The notes: generated from the sequence alone by a model not told the origin. Positions 7,903 to 15,333 are shown, counted from the first letter of the stretch. The stretch is 21,902 nt of DNA from an uncultured Erythrobacter sp. (GCA_947258465.1 CAMYIQ010000030.1:1-21902), one strand, 5' to 3'. Numbers and translations: made by a program.

Positions 7903-8157
7903 ATGGGTTTGCTGATCTTGATCGTAGTGGGCGCCCTTCTCGGGTGGCTGGCCACGATTATCCTGCGTATTGAGGATGGCCGGAATATTCTGGCCAACGC
8001 TCTGGTGGGTGTACTCGGCTCGTTGGTGACCGGCTTGATTGCCGGGGACGGCGCCATTTTCGGTACAGTCAGCGGTATCGCCCTGCTCTGGGCGGTGCTT
8101 GGCTCGGTCGCATCGATCGGCTTGTTCAATCTTGTGCGACAACGCGCCTATCGTTAA
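7903..8157 (+). CDS. GlsB/YeaQ/YmgE family small membrane protein
   Basis: An 84-residue, very hydrophobic protein with three predicted membrane helices (about residues 2-22, 29-49 and 53-76) and glycine-rich turns, matching the transglycosylase-associated/GlsB-YeaQ family. These are small inner-membrane proteins often induced by general stress; no enzymatic activity is proven. The usual pattern of short helix, charged turn (RIEDGRN), glycine-rich helix and final basic tail (RQRAYR) is visible. AGGTGGAG immediately before the ATG at 7903 supports this start over an upstream in-frame TTG. It stands alone between uppP (107 bp upstream) and a lipoprotein gene (79 bp downstream). An EcfG-like site precedes it. 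Confidence 0.85.
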   Translation: MGLLILIVVGALLGWLATIILRIEDGRNILANALVGVLGSLVTGLIAGDGAIFGTVSGIALLWAVLGSVASIGLFNLVRQRAYR

Positions 8158-8236
8158 GCGCGCTTCACAATCATCTGCAATTCTTTACAAACGGGCGCGG
8201 GATGGATTCGCGTCTCGAATACCAAGGGGAACGAAA

Positions 8237-8488
8237 ATGAAGTTCAATAAGCTTACCATCGTCGCTTCGGCTGCAGCTCTGAGCCTCGGCGTCGCCGCCT
8301 GCGACAGCCCGGCTGAAAATGCAGCTGAAGAGAACATCGAAGAGATGGAAGACGCGCGTGACAACGCAGTCGACGCCATGGAAGAAGCCGGCGAGATCAC
8401 TGAAGATCAGGCCGACGCGATGGACGACCAGACCGACGCCATGGAAGAAGCCGCTGAAGAGCAGGCTGACGAAATCGACGAAATGTAA
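8237..8488 (+). CDS. Small acidic lipoprotein, unknown function
   Basis: An 83-residue protein with a lipoprotein signal peptide: positively charged MKFNK, a hydrophobic stretch, and the lipobox GVAAC with Cys22 as the likely lipidated residue. The mature part of about 60 residues is almost entirely Glu, Asp, Ala and Met/Gln, strongly acidic and predicted helical, with a near-repeat of DAMEEA. Acidic lipid-anchored coiled peptides of this sort are common in sphingomonads but have no known function. AAGGGGA sits six bases before the ATG. The gene ends just before a strong terminator. Part of the acidic tail is encoded by a duplicated 20-bp DNA segment. Two further small acidic lipoproteins lie at 15010-15657. 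Confidence 0.8.
   Translation: MKFNKLTIVASAAALSLGVAACDSPAENAAEENIEEMEDARDNAVDAMEEAGEITEDQADAMDDQTDAMEEAAEEQADEIDEM
8371..8453 (+). repeat. 20-bp direct repeat inside a lipoprotein gene
   Basis: CGACGCCATGGAAGAAGCCG occurs at 8371-8390 and exactly again at 8434-8453, 63 bp (21 codons) apart and in the same frame, each encoding D-A-M-E-E-A. The copies keep the frame, so recombination between them would delete or add exactly 21 codons. Confidence 0.85.
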
Positions 8489-8511
8489 TTTCGGTCGTCA
8501 CTGATGACAAT

Positions 8512-8543
8512 AAACGGCCCGGGAGCGATCCCGGGCCGTTTTT
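8512..8543 (+). terminator. Strong intrinsic terminator, probably bidirectional
   Basis: A perfect 13-bp stem (8512-8524 with 8529-8541) closes a GCGA (GNRA) tetraloop; the plus strand continues the T-run to 8543 (five T in all). It ends the plus-strand lipoprotein gene 24 bp after its stop. Read from the minus strand it follows phhA directly, with a weaker U-tract (TTTATT), so it probably serves both convergent genes. Confidence 0.9.
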
Positions 8544-8545
8544 CG

Positions 8546-9487
8546 TTATACAGGCTCCGCGCCGCTCCCGCGCCCGCCGCGCAGCGTGTATTCGAGCGAG
8601 CCGCGATTAACCACGTAATCGACGTCGATCACCGCCGTATTGGCATAAGTGAAGCCGGGGCCGAGATCGCGATAGAGCTTATCGAAATCGCGCTCGACCG
8701 TTTGGCGATACAGGTCTTCGAAGCTTTCGATCACGAAATAGGTCGGCTGCAGATCGCTGATGACGTAATCGGTCCGCATCACGCGATCGACATTGAGCAT
8801 GATGCGGTTGGGGCTTTTCGCCTCGACCGAATAGACCACCTCGGTCGGGCCGGAGAGAATACCCGCGCCATAGGCTCTGATGTCGCCGGGCGCTTCCTGG
8901 ATCAGCCCGAATTCGACCGTGTACCAGTAAAGCGCACCCAGCGCCTTCAGGCGATTGTAACGCATCGCCTTCCACCCGGCGCGGCCGTATTCCTGCATAT
9001 AGTCGGCATAAACCGGATCGGTCAGCATTGGCACGTGGCCGAAGACGTCATGGAAAACGTCGGGTTCCTGAATGTAATCGAAGGTCTCGCGCGTGCGAAT
9101 GAAATTGCCGGCGGGAAAGCGCCGGTTGGCGAGGTGCCAGAAGAACACGTGATCGGGGATCAGCATCGGCACGGGCACCACGCTCCAGCCTGTCAGCTTG
9201 TCGAGCTCTTCCGACAGCTTGCCGAATTCGGGCACGCCGCCGCGGCCGAGGTCGAGCTTCTCGGTGCCTTCCATGAAAGCGGTGGCCGCGCGGCCGGGCA
9301 ATACGCTCATCTGGCGCGCGAACAGATCGTTCCAGATCGCGTCGTCTTCGCTGTCATATTCGGTCTGGCTGGGTTCCAACCAGTCGTCGCCGACATGCTC
9401 GGGCTTTATCAGCGGAGCGGTAAAGACGTCTTCCGGAAGGTCGGGCAGACGCGTAAAATCCTGTTCGGGTTCTGCAAGTGTAGCCAT
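8546..9487 (-). CDS. phhA: Phenylalanine 4-monooxygenase
   Basis: A 313-residue pterin- and iron-dependent aromatic amino acid hydroxylase, converting phenylalanine to tyrosine with tetrahydrobiopterin and O2. The iron ligands are evident: His146 and His151 in FHDVFGHVP, and Glu192 in YWYTVEFGL. The protein is of the single-domain bacterial type without an ACT regulatory domain. The start at 9487 (MATLAEPEQDF) is chosen as the nearest ATG to the conserved region; a longer frame to 9526 starts with an atypical GTG/TTG codon, and no convincing Shine-Dalgarno marks either. It is divergent from ppk2, with only about 53 bp between the starts, so their promoters must overlap. Its pterin recycling partner (phhB) is not in the window. 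Confidence 0.95.
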   Translation of the reverse strand: MATLAEPEQDFTRLPDLPEDVFTAPLIKPEHVGDDWLEPSQTEYDSEDDAIWNDLFARQMSVLPGRAATAFMEGTEKLDLGRGGVPEFGKLSEELDKLTGWSVVPVPMLIPDHVFFWHLANRRFPAGNFIRTRETFDYIQEPDVFHDVFGHVPMLTDPVYADYMQEYGRAGWKAMRYNRLKALGALYWYTVEFGLIQEAPGDIRAYGAGILSGPTEVVYSVEAKSPNRIMLNVDRVMRTDYVISDLQPTYFVIESFEDLYRQTVERDFDKLYRDLGPGFTYANTAVIDVDYVVNRGSLEYTLRGGRGSGAEPV

Positions 9488-9540
9488 ATCGTTGCCGATG
9501 ATACTACCAATGCGGCCACCACACAAATCTCGGGCGGGAA

Positions 9541-10314
9541 ATGATGAAAAAAGACGATTACCAGAGCGCGCTCAAGCCCATGCAAAAGGAACTGGTCGGC
9601 ATGGCCCGCTGGGCGCGCGCCACCGGGCAGCGGATCGTCGTGTTGTTCGAAGGGCGCGATACGGCCGGTAAGGGCGGCGCGATCAAGGCCGTGCGCGACA
9701 GGCTCAATCCGCGCCAGTGCCGCATCGTCGCCCTGGCCAAGCCGACCGAGGCGGAGCGGAGTCAGTGGTATTTTCAGCGCTACGTCCACCATCTGCCCTG
9801 TGCGGGGGAGATCGTGCTGTTCGACCGCAGTTGGTACAACCGCGCAGGTGTGGAAAAGGTCATGGGCTATGCCGACGATCGCGAGGTCGCGCAGTTCCTG
9901 CGGCAGGCACCGACCTTCGAAAAGATGCTGGTCGATGATGGCATCCTGCTGTTCAAATACTGGCTGGCCACCGATCAGGAAAAGCAGGAAGAGCGCTTGC
10001 GCGAACGGCTTGAAGATCCGCTCAAGCGCTGGAAACTCTCACCGATCGACCTTGCCGCGCGCGACCAATACGATGCCTATACCGACGCGCGCGAGACGAT
10101 GCTGGCAGCGACGCATACAGCATGGGCACCGTGGACGCTGGTCGATTTCAACGATCAGAAGCGGGGACGCCTGACGCTGGTGCGCGACCTGCTCGATCGG
10201 CTGCCCGACATGGAGGTCGCTCCGCCGGAGATCGACTTTCCCGAACTGGGACGCGAACCCAAGGAAGAGCGCTATACCGTGATCGAGCCGATTGCCGATT
10301 ATCCGCTCGACTAA
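9541..10314 (+). CDS. ppk2: Polyphosphate kinase 2 family protein
   Basis: A 257-residue single-domain PPK2, a P-loop enzyme that transfers phosphate between polyphosphate and nucleoside mono- or diphosphates. Walker A is GRDTAGKGG (residues 38-46) and Walker B the diagnostic DRSWYNRAGVE (95-105). The lid region (KYWLATDQEKQEERLRERLEDPLKRWKLSP) is also recognisable in pattern, with WKLSP typical of class I enzymes. There is one domain only, so it is neither a fused class II protein nor the unrelated PPK1. Either of two adjacent ATGs (9541 or 9544) may be used, with GGGCGGGA just upstream. Its stop overlaps the stop of the convergent dehydratase gene. Class (ADP- versus AMP-using) is not decided by sequence reading. 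Confidence 0.93.
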   Translation: MMKKDDYQSALKPMQKELVGMARWARATGQRIVVLFEGRDTAGKGGAIKAVRDRLNPRQCRIVALAKPTEAERSQWYFQRYVHHLPCAGEIVLFDRSWYNRAGVEKVMGYADDREVAQFLRQAPTFEKMLVDDGILLFKYWLATDQEKQEERLRERLEDPLKRWKLSPIDLAARDQYDAYTDARETMLAATHTAWAPWTLVDFNDQKRGRLTLVRDLLDRLPDMEVAPPEIDFPELGREPKEERYTVIEPIADYPLD

Positions 10315-11165
10315 GCGAGCGTCGCGCTGGCCTTCACTACCTGACGCCCATCAGGGGCGAAGGCGCCCAATTCGGTGTCCTGCCCGGTATCGCGTAGGAC
10401 CAGATGGAGCGGCTCGTCTACGATGGCCGGGCTCAGGCCGCGAAAGGCAAACCGGCTCAGGCGGTTTTCGCCATAGTGCTCGGCGGCGAGTTGCAGCAGC
10501 AGGCTGGCAGTGAGCGGGCCGTGGACAACGAGGCCGCGATAGCGCTCGACCTGGCGGGCATAGGGGCTATCGTAATGGATGCGGTGCGTGTTGAAGGTCA
10601 GCGCCGAATAGCGGAACAGCAGCCGTTCGTCTGGATGAACGATGCGTTGGGTATCCCAGTCCGACGGGTCGAATAAGCCGCCCGAATGCGGCGGCGGCGA
10701 AAGCGGCGCGTCGTCCGCCAGCGCTTCGAGATAGACCAGCGTCTGCCGCTCGCTCACGGCAAGCTGGCCATCCACGCTGGTCTCATGATCGACTTCGACG
10801 AAGACCATGTCCCCGCGTCCGCCGGACTTGGCCTCTACCGACGCGATATGGCTGATTCGCTCGATACTCGCACCGACCGCGATGGGAGTGTGGAATTGCA
10901 TCGCACTCGACGCCCACATGCGGCGCGGCAAAGGGACGGGCGGCAGGAAGCTTGCGGGGCTGTCGTCGCGCAGGGGATGGCCGTCCTCGCCCAGTTGTCC
11001 CGTGCGCGCTTCGGGCGTGCACAGGCACAGGTGAATGCCTTGCGGCATGGCCTCGTCAGCGAGTGGATCGCGGTCGAACGTGGCGGACCAGCGCGCGGCC
11101 AGGGCGGGGTCGAGCCGATCGGCAGCGCGCATTTCGCGCCCGATCCAATCCGACCAGTCGCTCAT
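10311..11165 (-). CDS. FAS1-like/MaoC dehydratase (acyl-CoA hydratase), double hot-dog
   Basis: A 284-residue protein made of two hot-dog halves: a degenerate N-terminal half (about 1-150, FAS1-like dehydratase type) and a C-terminal half with the active-site pattern FNTHRIHYD (191-199) followed by GLVVHGPLTASLLL (211-224). Relatives include the HTD2-like dehydratases and mesaconyl-C4-CoA hydratase, which hydrate or dehydrate CoA thioesters, so an enoyl- or mesaconyl-type CoA substrate is likely. It is the last gene of the minus-strand module: its ATG shares one base with the upstream thiolase stop (TGATG), implying translational coupling. Its own stop TAG overlaps the ppk2 stop on the other strand. 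The exact reaction is uncertain. Confidence 0.82.
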   Translation of the reverse strand: MSDWSDWIGREMRAADRLDPALAARWSATFDRDPLADEAMPQGIHLCLCTPEARTGQLGEDGHPLRDDSPASFLPPVPLPRRMWASSAMQFHTPIAVGASIERISHIASVEAKSGGRGDMVFVEVDHETSVDGQLAVSERQTLVYLEALADDAPLSPPPHSGGLFDPSDWDTQRIVHPDERLLFRYSALTFNTHRIHYDSPYARQVERYRGLVVHGPLTASLLLQLAAEHYGENRLSRFAFRGLSPAIVDEPLHLVLRDTGQDTELGAFAPDGRQVVKASATLA

Positions 11166-12397
11166 CAGGCGGCGCGCTCGAACACGGCGGCCATGCCCTG
11201 TCCGCCGCCGATGCACATGGTCTCGAGCCCATAACGCACTTCGCGGCGGTGCATTTCATGCGCCATGTCGGCCAGGATACGGATGCCGGTCGCCCCGATC
11301 GGGTGGCCGAGCGAGATGCCCGAGCCGTTGACATTGACGATCTCGCGGCGGCTGTCGTCTTCGGCAAAGCCCCAGCCCTTCATCACGGCGAGCGCCTGCG
11401 GGGCGAAGGCCTCGTTCAGTTCGATCAGGCCGATATCGTCCCAGCCCATGCCGCTCCGCGCGAACAGGCGCTCGACGGCGGGGACGGGGCCGATACCCAT
11501 GCGGCTGGGATCGCAGCCCGCCGCGCTCCACGAATGGAACCACAAAATCGGTTCGAGACCGAGTTCCTCGACCTGGCCCTCGGCCACGACGAGACAGGCC
11601 GCCGCTGCGTCGTTTTGCTGGCTGGCATTGCCCGCCGTCACGATGGCGTCAGGGTCACGCTTGAGGTCGATGGCACGCAACTTGCCCAGCGTGTCCATAC
11701 TGGCATCGGGGCGGAAGCCTTCATCCTTGTCGAACACAACCGGCTCACCGCGCCGCTGCGGGATCTCGACGGGGACGAGCTGTTCGTCGAACTTGCCTTC
11801 GTCCCAGGCACATGCCGCGTTTTGATGGCTGCGCACGGCGAAGGCATCCGCCTCCTCGCGGCTGATGCCGTAATCCTTGGCAAGGTTTTCAGCCGTCTCG
11901 ATCATGCCGGTGATGACGCCATAACGCTCGATCGGCTGGCTCATCAGGCGGCCGCGCGTCAGGCGATCCCAAAGCTTCATGTCTCCCATGCGGACACCAC
12001 CACGAACGGCAGTCGTGTAATGCTCGACATTCGACATGCTTTCGACCCCACCGGCCAGCACGCAATCGGCTACACCGGTCTGCACCATCATCGCCGCCGT
12101 CGCGACCGCCTGCAGGCCCGAGCCGCAGCGCCGGTCGAGCTGGAAGCCGGGTACCTCTTCCGGATAACCGGCAGCGAGCCAGCTCCAGTGGCCGATCGCG
12201 GGCGCCTCGCCGCTGCCATAGCCCTGGCTGAAGACGACATCGTCGACGCGTGCGGGATCGATTCCGCTGCGCTCCACCAGCGCCTTGATGATGATGGCGC
12301 CAAGCTGTCCCGCCTCCAGCGGGGCGAGGCTGCCGAGATAGCGCCCGACAGGCGTTCTCAGGGGCTTGCAAATGGCTACGCGGCGTGTCGACGTCAT
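11165..12397 (-). CDS. Acetyl-CoA C-acyltransferase (thiolase)
   Basis: A 410-residue thiolase of the degradative type, cleaving a 3-ketoacyl-CoA with CoA. The catalytic set is intact: Cys91 in DRRCGSGLQA, His365 in SLGHPIGATG and Cys395 in MCIGGGQG. It is distinct from the thiolase at 756-1934, with different length and surrounding motifs and an insertion after the first Cys region (SNVEHYTT...RMGDMKLWD). The start follows the CaiB stop by 3 bp with AAGGA in the end of that gene, and its stop overlaps the dehydratase start. In the module it would perform the final cleavage. The substrate is unknown. Confidence 0.92.
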   Translation of the reverse strand: MTSTRRVAICKPLRTPVGRYLGSLAPLEAGQLGAIIIKALVERSGIDPARVDDVVFSQGYGSGEAPAIGHWSWLAAGYPEEVPGFQLDRRCGSGLQAVATAAMMVQTGVADCVLAGGVESMSNVEHYTTAVRGGVRMGDMKLWDRLTRGRLMSQPIERYGVITGMIETAENLAKDYGISREEADAFAVRSHQNAACAWDEGKFDEQLVPVEIPQRRGEPVVFDKDEGFRPDASMDTLGKLRAIDLKRDPDAIVTAGNASQQNDAAAACLVVAEGQVEELGLEPILWFHSWSAAGCDPSRMGIGPVPAVERLFARSGMGWDDIGLIELNEAFAPQALAVMKGWGFAEDDSRREIVNVNGSGISLGHPIGATGIRILADMAHEMHRREVRYGLETMCIGGGQGMAAVFERAA

Positions 12398-12400
12398 AGA

Positions 12401-13639
12401 TCAGTCCTTGTCCGAAAGGCGGGCGATCCCCCGATCGACGAGCGCGTGGATCGTGCCCGAAGCTAGGCCGAGACGGTCCGCCAGGACCTCCTCGGTATGC
12501 TGCCCGAGATAGGGGGCGGGCGCGGGATCGCCCGCTTCATGGCTGGGGATATTGGCGAAGCTGCGCGTCGCCGGATACTCGAATTCGCTCGGATTTGCGG
12601 GTGATGGGCCAAACAGCGGATTGTTCGCGACGAGCTGTGCGTCATTGGCCGCCTCGTGCATGGTGCGGTAGCGCTCGAAGGTCGTGCCTTTTTCGGCAAG
12701 TCGCGCGGACAGATCGGCCCAGTCCATCGTATCGGCGCGCTTCTGGAAAAGGTCGAACAGGCGATGGCGATTTTCGAAGCGGGGGCGATCGCCATCGGCG
12801 AAGCGCACGCCAAGCTCGGTTTCGAGCGCCGCGATCTCTTCCGCGAGACCGAAGGCGGCGACCAGACCGTCCCATTGCTTCGCTGTCAGCGCGGCCACCA
12901 TGAAGCGTACGCCGTCCCGGGTCCTGAAGTCCCGCCCGAAAGCGCCCCAGATGGCATTGCCCAACCGCTCGCGGTCGGCCCCGCGATAAAGCATTTCCGC
13001 CATCGCGCCGCTATTCGCCATGGTGCCGATGGCGACATTGCCCAGCGGAACACGGATTTCGCTGCCTTCGCCGGTAGTGTCGCGGTTGCGAAGCCCCGCC
13101 AGCATGGCGAAGGCGCAATAGGCGCCGGTGATGAAGTCCCATGCCGGCAGCACCTGGTTGACCGGCGGCGCGGTCCCGGGATCCCAGTCTTCCGGCCCGC
13201 ACATCAGCGGGTATCCGCTGGCTGCGTTGACGGTGAAGTCCATCGCCTGCCTGCCGTCGTGCCAGCCCATGATCCGCACGCTCACCAGATCGGGCACGCC
13301 ATCGGGCTGCTGGGCCGCAATGGCGTCATGCGACAGAAAGCTCTTCTCGGGCAGATTTGTGATGAGGTTGCCCGTTTTGGCGGCCAGTTCGACCAGCAAC
13401 TCGCGCCCCTCGTCGCTGCGCAGATCGAGCGCGACCGATTTCTTCGCGCGGTTGAGATTCTCCCAGCTTAGCGAGCGGCCTTCCTCGGTCAGCATATAGC
13501 GGTCGTAATCGAGCCCGCCCGCCTTGTGGTCCACGCGGATCACCTCCGCGCCCATTTGCGCGCAATAGAGCCCGGCAGTGGGCGAAGCGACGAAGCTCGA
13601 GGCTTCGATGATCGAAAGGCCGGAAAGGAGGTTATACAT
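12401..13639 (-). CDS. CaiB/BaiF family (class III) CoA-transferase
   Basis: A 412-residue class III CoA-transferase, which moves CoA from one acyl-CoA to another acid through a covalent aspartyl intermediate. Asp168 in LPAWDFITGAY sits where the catalytic Asp169 of formyl-CoA transferase lies. The N-terminus (MYNLLSGLSIIE, then QMGAEVIRVDH) is the usual family start, and the length is normal. Family members handle carnitine, bile acids, oxalate, mesaconate/itaconate and aromatic acids, so it could load the module's substrate with CoA. The gene starts directly beside a long palindromic element and shows no Shine-Dalgarno (CCCAACAAAA precedes the ATG), which is unusual next to its tightly packed neighbours. 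The thiolase follows 3 bp after its stop. Confidence 0.88.
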   Translation of the reverse strand: MYNLLSGLSIIEASSFVASPTAGLYCAQMGAEVIRVDHKAGGLDYDRYMLTEEGRSLSWENLNRAKKSVALDLRSDEGRELLVELAAKTGNLITNLPEKSFLSHDAIAAQQPDGVPDLVSVRIMGWHDGRQAMDFTVNAASGYPLMCGPEDWDPGTAPPVNQVLPAWDFITGAYCAFAMLAGLRNRDTTGEGSEIRVPLGNVAIGTMANSGAMAEMLYRGADRERLGNAIWGAFGRDFRTRDGVRFMVAALTAKQWDGLVAAFGLAEEIAALETELGVRFADGDRPRFENRHRLFDLFQKRADTMDWADLSARLAEKGTTFERYRTMHEAANDAQLVANNPLFGPSPANPSEFEYPATRSFANIPSHEAGDPAPAPYLGQHTEEVLADRLGLASGTIHALVDRGIARLSDKD

Positions 13640-13799
13640 TTTTGTTGGGTGCGCTGCCGACGTCCGCCGTCAGCTTGCGGCTGTTCCATCCCGCGCCCCC
13701 TCCCGGCCACCCAAAAGATACCGTGCCGTGGATGGCCGGGAGGGGGCGCGGGATGGAACAGCAAGGGCCGGACGGAGGTCCGGCACGTACGCAAAAAAG
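13640..13799. repeat. Multi-hairpin palindromic element between acd and caiB
   Basis: The core is a perfect 30-bp inverted repeat: arm 13680-13709 pairs with 13733-13762, around a 23-nt loop. Each flank carries its own small hairpin: 13656-13662 with 13668-13674 (one C-A mismatch on plus, a G-U pair in minus-strand RNA) and 13767-13773 with 13778-13784 (perfect, 4-nt loop). Outer ends are imperfectly inverted: T-tract, TGCG and TGCCG on the left, and their complement with CGCA and an A-tract on the right. The whole folds as a clover-like triple hairpin. It fills nearly all the gap between acyl-CoA dehydrogenase and caiB. It looks like a non-coding palindromic (REP/MITE-like) repeat; multicopy status cannot be seen here. 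Confidence 0.8.
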
Positions 13800-13828
13800 A
13801 CTCGTCACGGGGCTCATCCTACGTGTCG

Positions 13829-15013
13829 TCACACACCCGCCGCATATTCACGCAGCATATGCTTGGCGATCTGGAGCTGGAGGATTTGCGTGGTGCCTTC
13901 GTAAATGCGGTAGATACGCGCATCGCGGAAGAAGCGTTCGGCATCGTATTCGGCAAGATAGCCCGCGCCGCCATAGATCTGCACCACCCGGTCGACCACG
14001 CGGCCGCACATTTCGCTAGCGAAGACCTTGAAGGCGGCAGCATGCTTCACCGTCTTCTCGCCGCGATCGACGCGTGCGGTGACATCGGCCATCATCGCTT
14101 CGGCAGCGTAGATCTCGGTCCAGCTTTCGCTGAGCATCTGCTGGATTAGCTGGAAATTGGCGATCGGCTCGCCGAAGGCCTGCCGCTCGTTCGCATATCT
14201 GATCGCCGAATCGAGCGCGCGGCGGGCATAGCCGGTGCTGGCCGCGCCGACCGAAATGCGCCCATTGTCGAGGCTCATCATGGCAAAGCGGAAACCCTTG
14301 CCGGTCTCGCCGCCCAGCAGCGCTTCGCTCGGCACATGCACATCGTCGAGCATGATGTCCGCAATATGGCTGCCCGACTGGCCCATTTTTTCGTCGGGGC
14401 TGCCGGTGGAGACGCCCGGCGTGTCCATCGGCACGATGAAGGCGCTGACATGCGCGTTCTTGGGCAGCGCGTCCTTTTCGGTGCGGGCCATGATCAGGCC
14501 GACTTCGGCATGCGGGGCGTTGGTGATGTAGCGCTTGGTCCCGTTGAGGATCCAGCCATTGCCGTCGGGATCGGGTCTGGCGGTGGTTGCCATGGCGGCG
14601 CTGTCGCTGCCCGAACCGGGCTCGGTCAGGCCGAAGCAGGCGATCGCCCCCGCCGCGATCCGCGGCCACCATTCGGCCTTCTGCGCATCGGTTCCACCAT
14701 TCTTGATGGCCGAATTGAACATGCCGACATTAATCGAGAAGATCGAACGATAGGCGGGCGCCGCATAGGCCATCGTCTTCACGACCTTGGCATATTGCGT
14801 CGTGTTCAGCCCCGCGCCGCCGAAGTCTTCCGGAACGGTCAGGCCGAACAGGCCCATCTCCTTCATCTCGGCGACGATCTCGTCAGGGATCTTGTCATCG
14901 GCAATAACTTGCTTTTCCGCCGGGATCAGTCGTTCGCGGACATAGCGTTCGAGCTGTTCGAGGAACTGGTCGAAGGTTTCGGCGTCCATGCCGGGGTTTG
15001 CCAGTTCGCTCAT
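13829..15013 (-). CDS. Acyl-CoA dehydrogenase
   Basis: A 394-residue FAD flavoprotein of the acyl-CoA dehydrogenase family, making trans-2-enoyl-CoA and passing electrons to ETF. It has the expected three-part architecture: an N-terminal helical domain, a middle beta domain with CFGLTEPGSGSD (about 127-138) and NGTKRYITN, and a C-terminal helical domain with GGAGYLAEYDAERFFRDARI and the catalytic base Glu372 in IYEGTTQI, as in medium-chain dehydrogenases. Length is standard. Its ATG overlaps the stop of the preceding lipoprotein gene by four bases (ATGA), with GGAG eight bases upstream, so translation is probably coupled. It is the first enzyme of the catabolic module, separated from caiB by the palindromic element. 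Short-, medium- or branched-chain preference is not readable. Confidence 0.93.
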   Translation of the reverse strand: MSELANPGMDAETFDQFLEQLERYVRERLIPAEKQVIADDKIPDEIVAEMKEMGLFGLTVPEDFGGAGLNTTQYAKVVKTMAYAAPAYRSIFSINVGMFNSAIKNGGTDAQKAEWWPRIAAGAIACFGLTEPGSGSDSAAMATTARPDPDGNGWILNGTKRYITNAPHAEVGLIMARTEKDALPKNAHVSAFIVPMDTPGVSTGSPDEKMGQSGSHIADIMLDDVHVPSEALLGGETGKGFRFAMMSLDNGRISVGAASTGYARRALDSAIRYANERQAFGEPIANFQLIQQMLSESWTEIYAAEAMMADVTARVDRGEKTVKHAAAFKVFASEMCGRVVDRVVQIYGGAGYLAEYDAERFFRDARIYRIYEGTTQILQLQIAKHMLREYAAGV

Positions 15014-15270
15014 TGGGTAAGCTCCATCTGCTCCGGCGCGCCCGATTCGCGCGGTGCGGCGCCCGGCGGCATCTTGCCTTGAGCGGTGACGTCCTCCTCC
15101 TCTTCGGACAGGAGGTCTTCCGGCAGGCGACGCTGCTCGATCATCTCGGCCGCATCGTCGAGCGCCTTGGCCTCACTGGGCGAAATGGCTTCGACAGGTT
15201 CCTCCTCCTCGTAACCGGAGCAGGCGGACAGCGCGAAAAGCGCGACGATACAGGGCGTGAATCGGATCAT
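15010..15270 (-). CDS. Small acidic lipoprotein coupled to acyl-CoA dehydrogenase
   Basis: An 86-residue protein with a lipoprotein signal peptide (MIRFTPCIVALFALSAC, lipobox LSAC with Cys17). The mature region is acidic with Glu runs (YEEEEP, SEEEED) and ends PEQMELTQ. No domain is recognised and it is probably anchored in the outer or inner membrane. It contains SPSEAKALDDAAE, similar to SPSEEAQIQEAGD in the next lipoprotein at 15361-15657, suggesting that the two are diverged paralogues. No clear Shine-Dalgarno precedes the ATG; the leader instead has an 8-bp inverted repeat (15286-15293 with 15323-15330). The stop overlaps the acyl-CoA dehydrogenase start (ATGA). The link with that enzyme could be only physical. 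Confidence 0.7.
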   Translation of the reverse strand: MIRFTPCIVALFALSACSGYEEEEPVEAISPSEAKALDDAAEMIEQRRLPEDLLSEEEEDVTAQGKMPPGAAPRESGAPEQMELTQ

Positions 15271-15333
15271 GCGGTGAAAGCTAGGCGCTCTCGAGCGGTG
15301 CGCAAAGGACGCTACGGCGGCGCGAGAGCGTGA

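Noticed and set aside
8504..9544. A 346-codon plus-strand frame across phhA
   Set aside because: It is antisense to phhA, starts inside the terminator region, and shows no family pattern.
10952..12466. A 504-codon plus-strand open frame across the thiolase
   Set aside because: It is antisense to a thiolase with all three catalytic residues and has no recognisable domain.
13680..13762. CRISPR-like repeat
   Set aside because: There is one inverted repeat pair with a single loop, with no regularly spaced direct repeats and no cas gene nearby.
13540..14019. Short open frames running through the palindromic element
   Set aside because: They owe their length to the GC-rich arms, have no ribosome binding site and match nothing; the element is better explained as non-coding structure.
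15286..15330. 8-bp inverted repeat (CGCTCTCG/CGAGAGCG) as an operator or terminator
   Set aside because: The spacer is 29 nt with no U-tract, and GC-rich sequence gives such pairs by chance; it is mentioned only as a leader feature.
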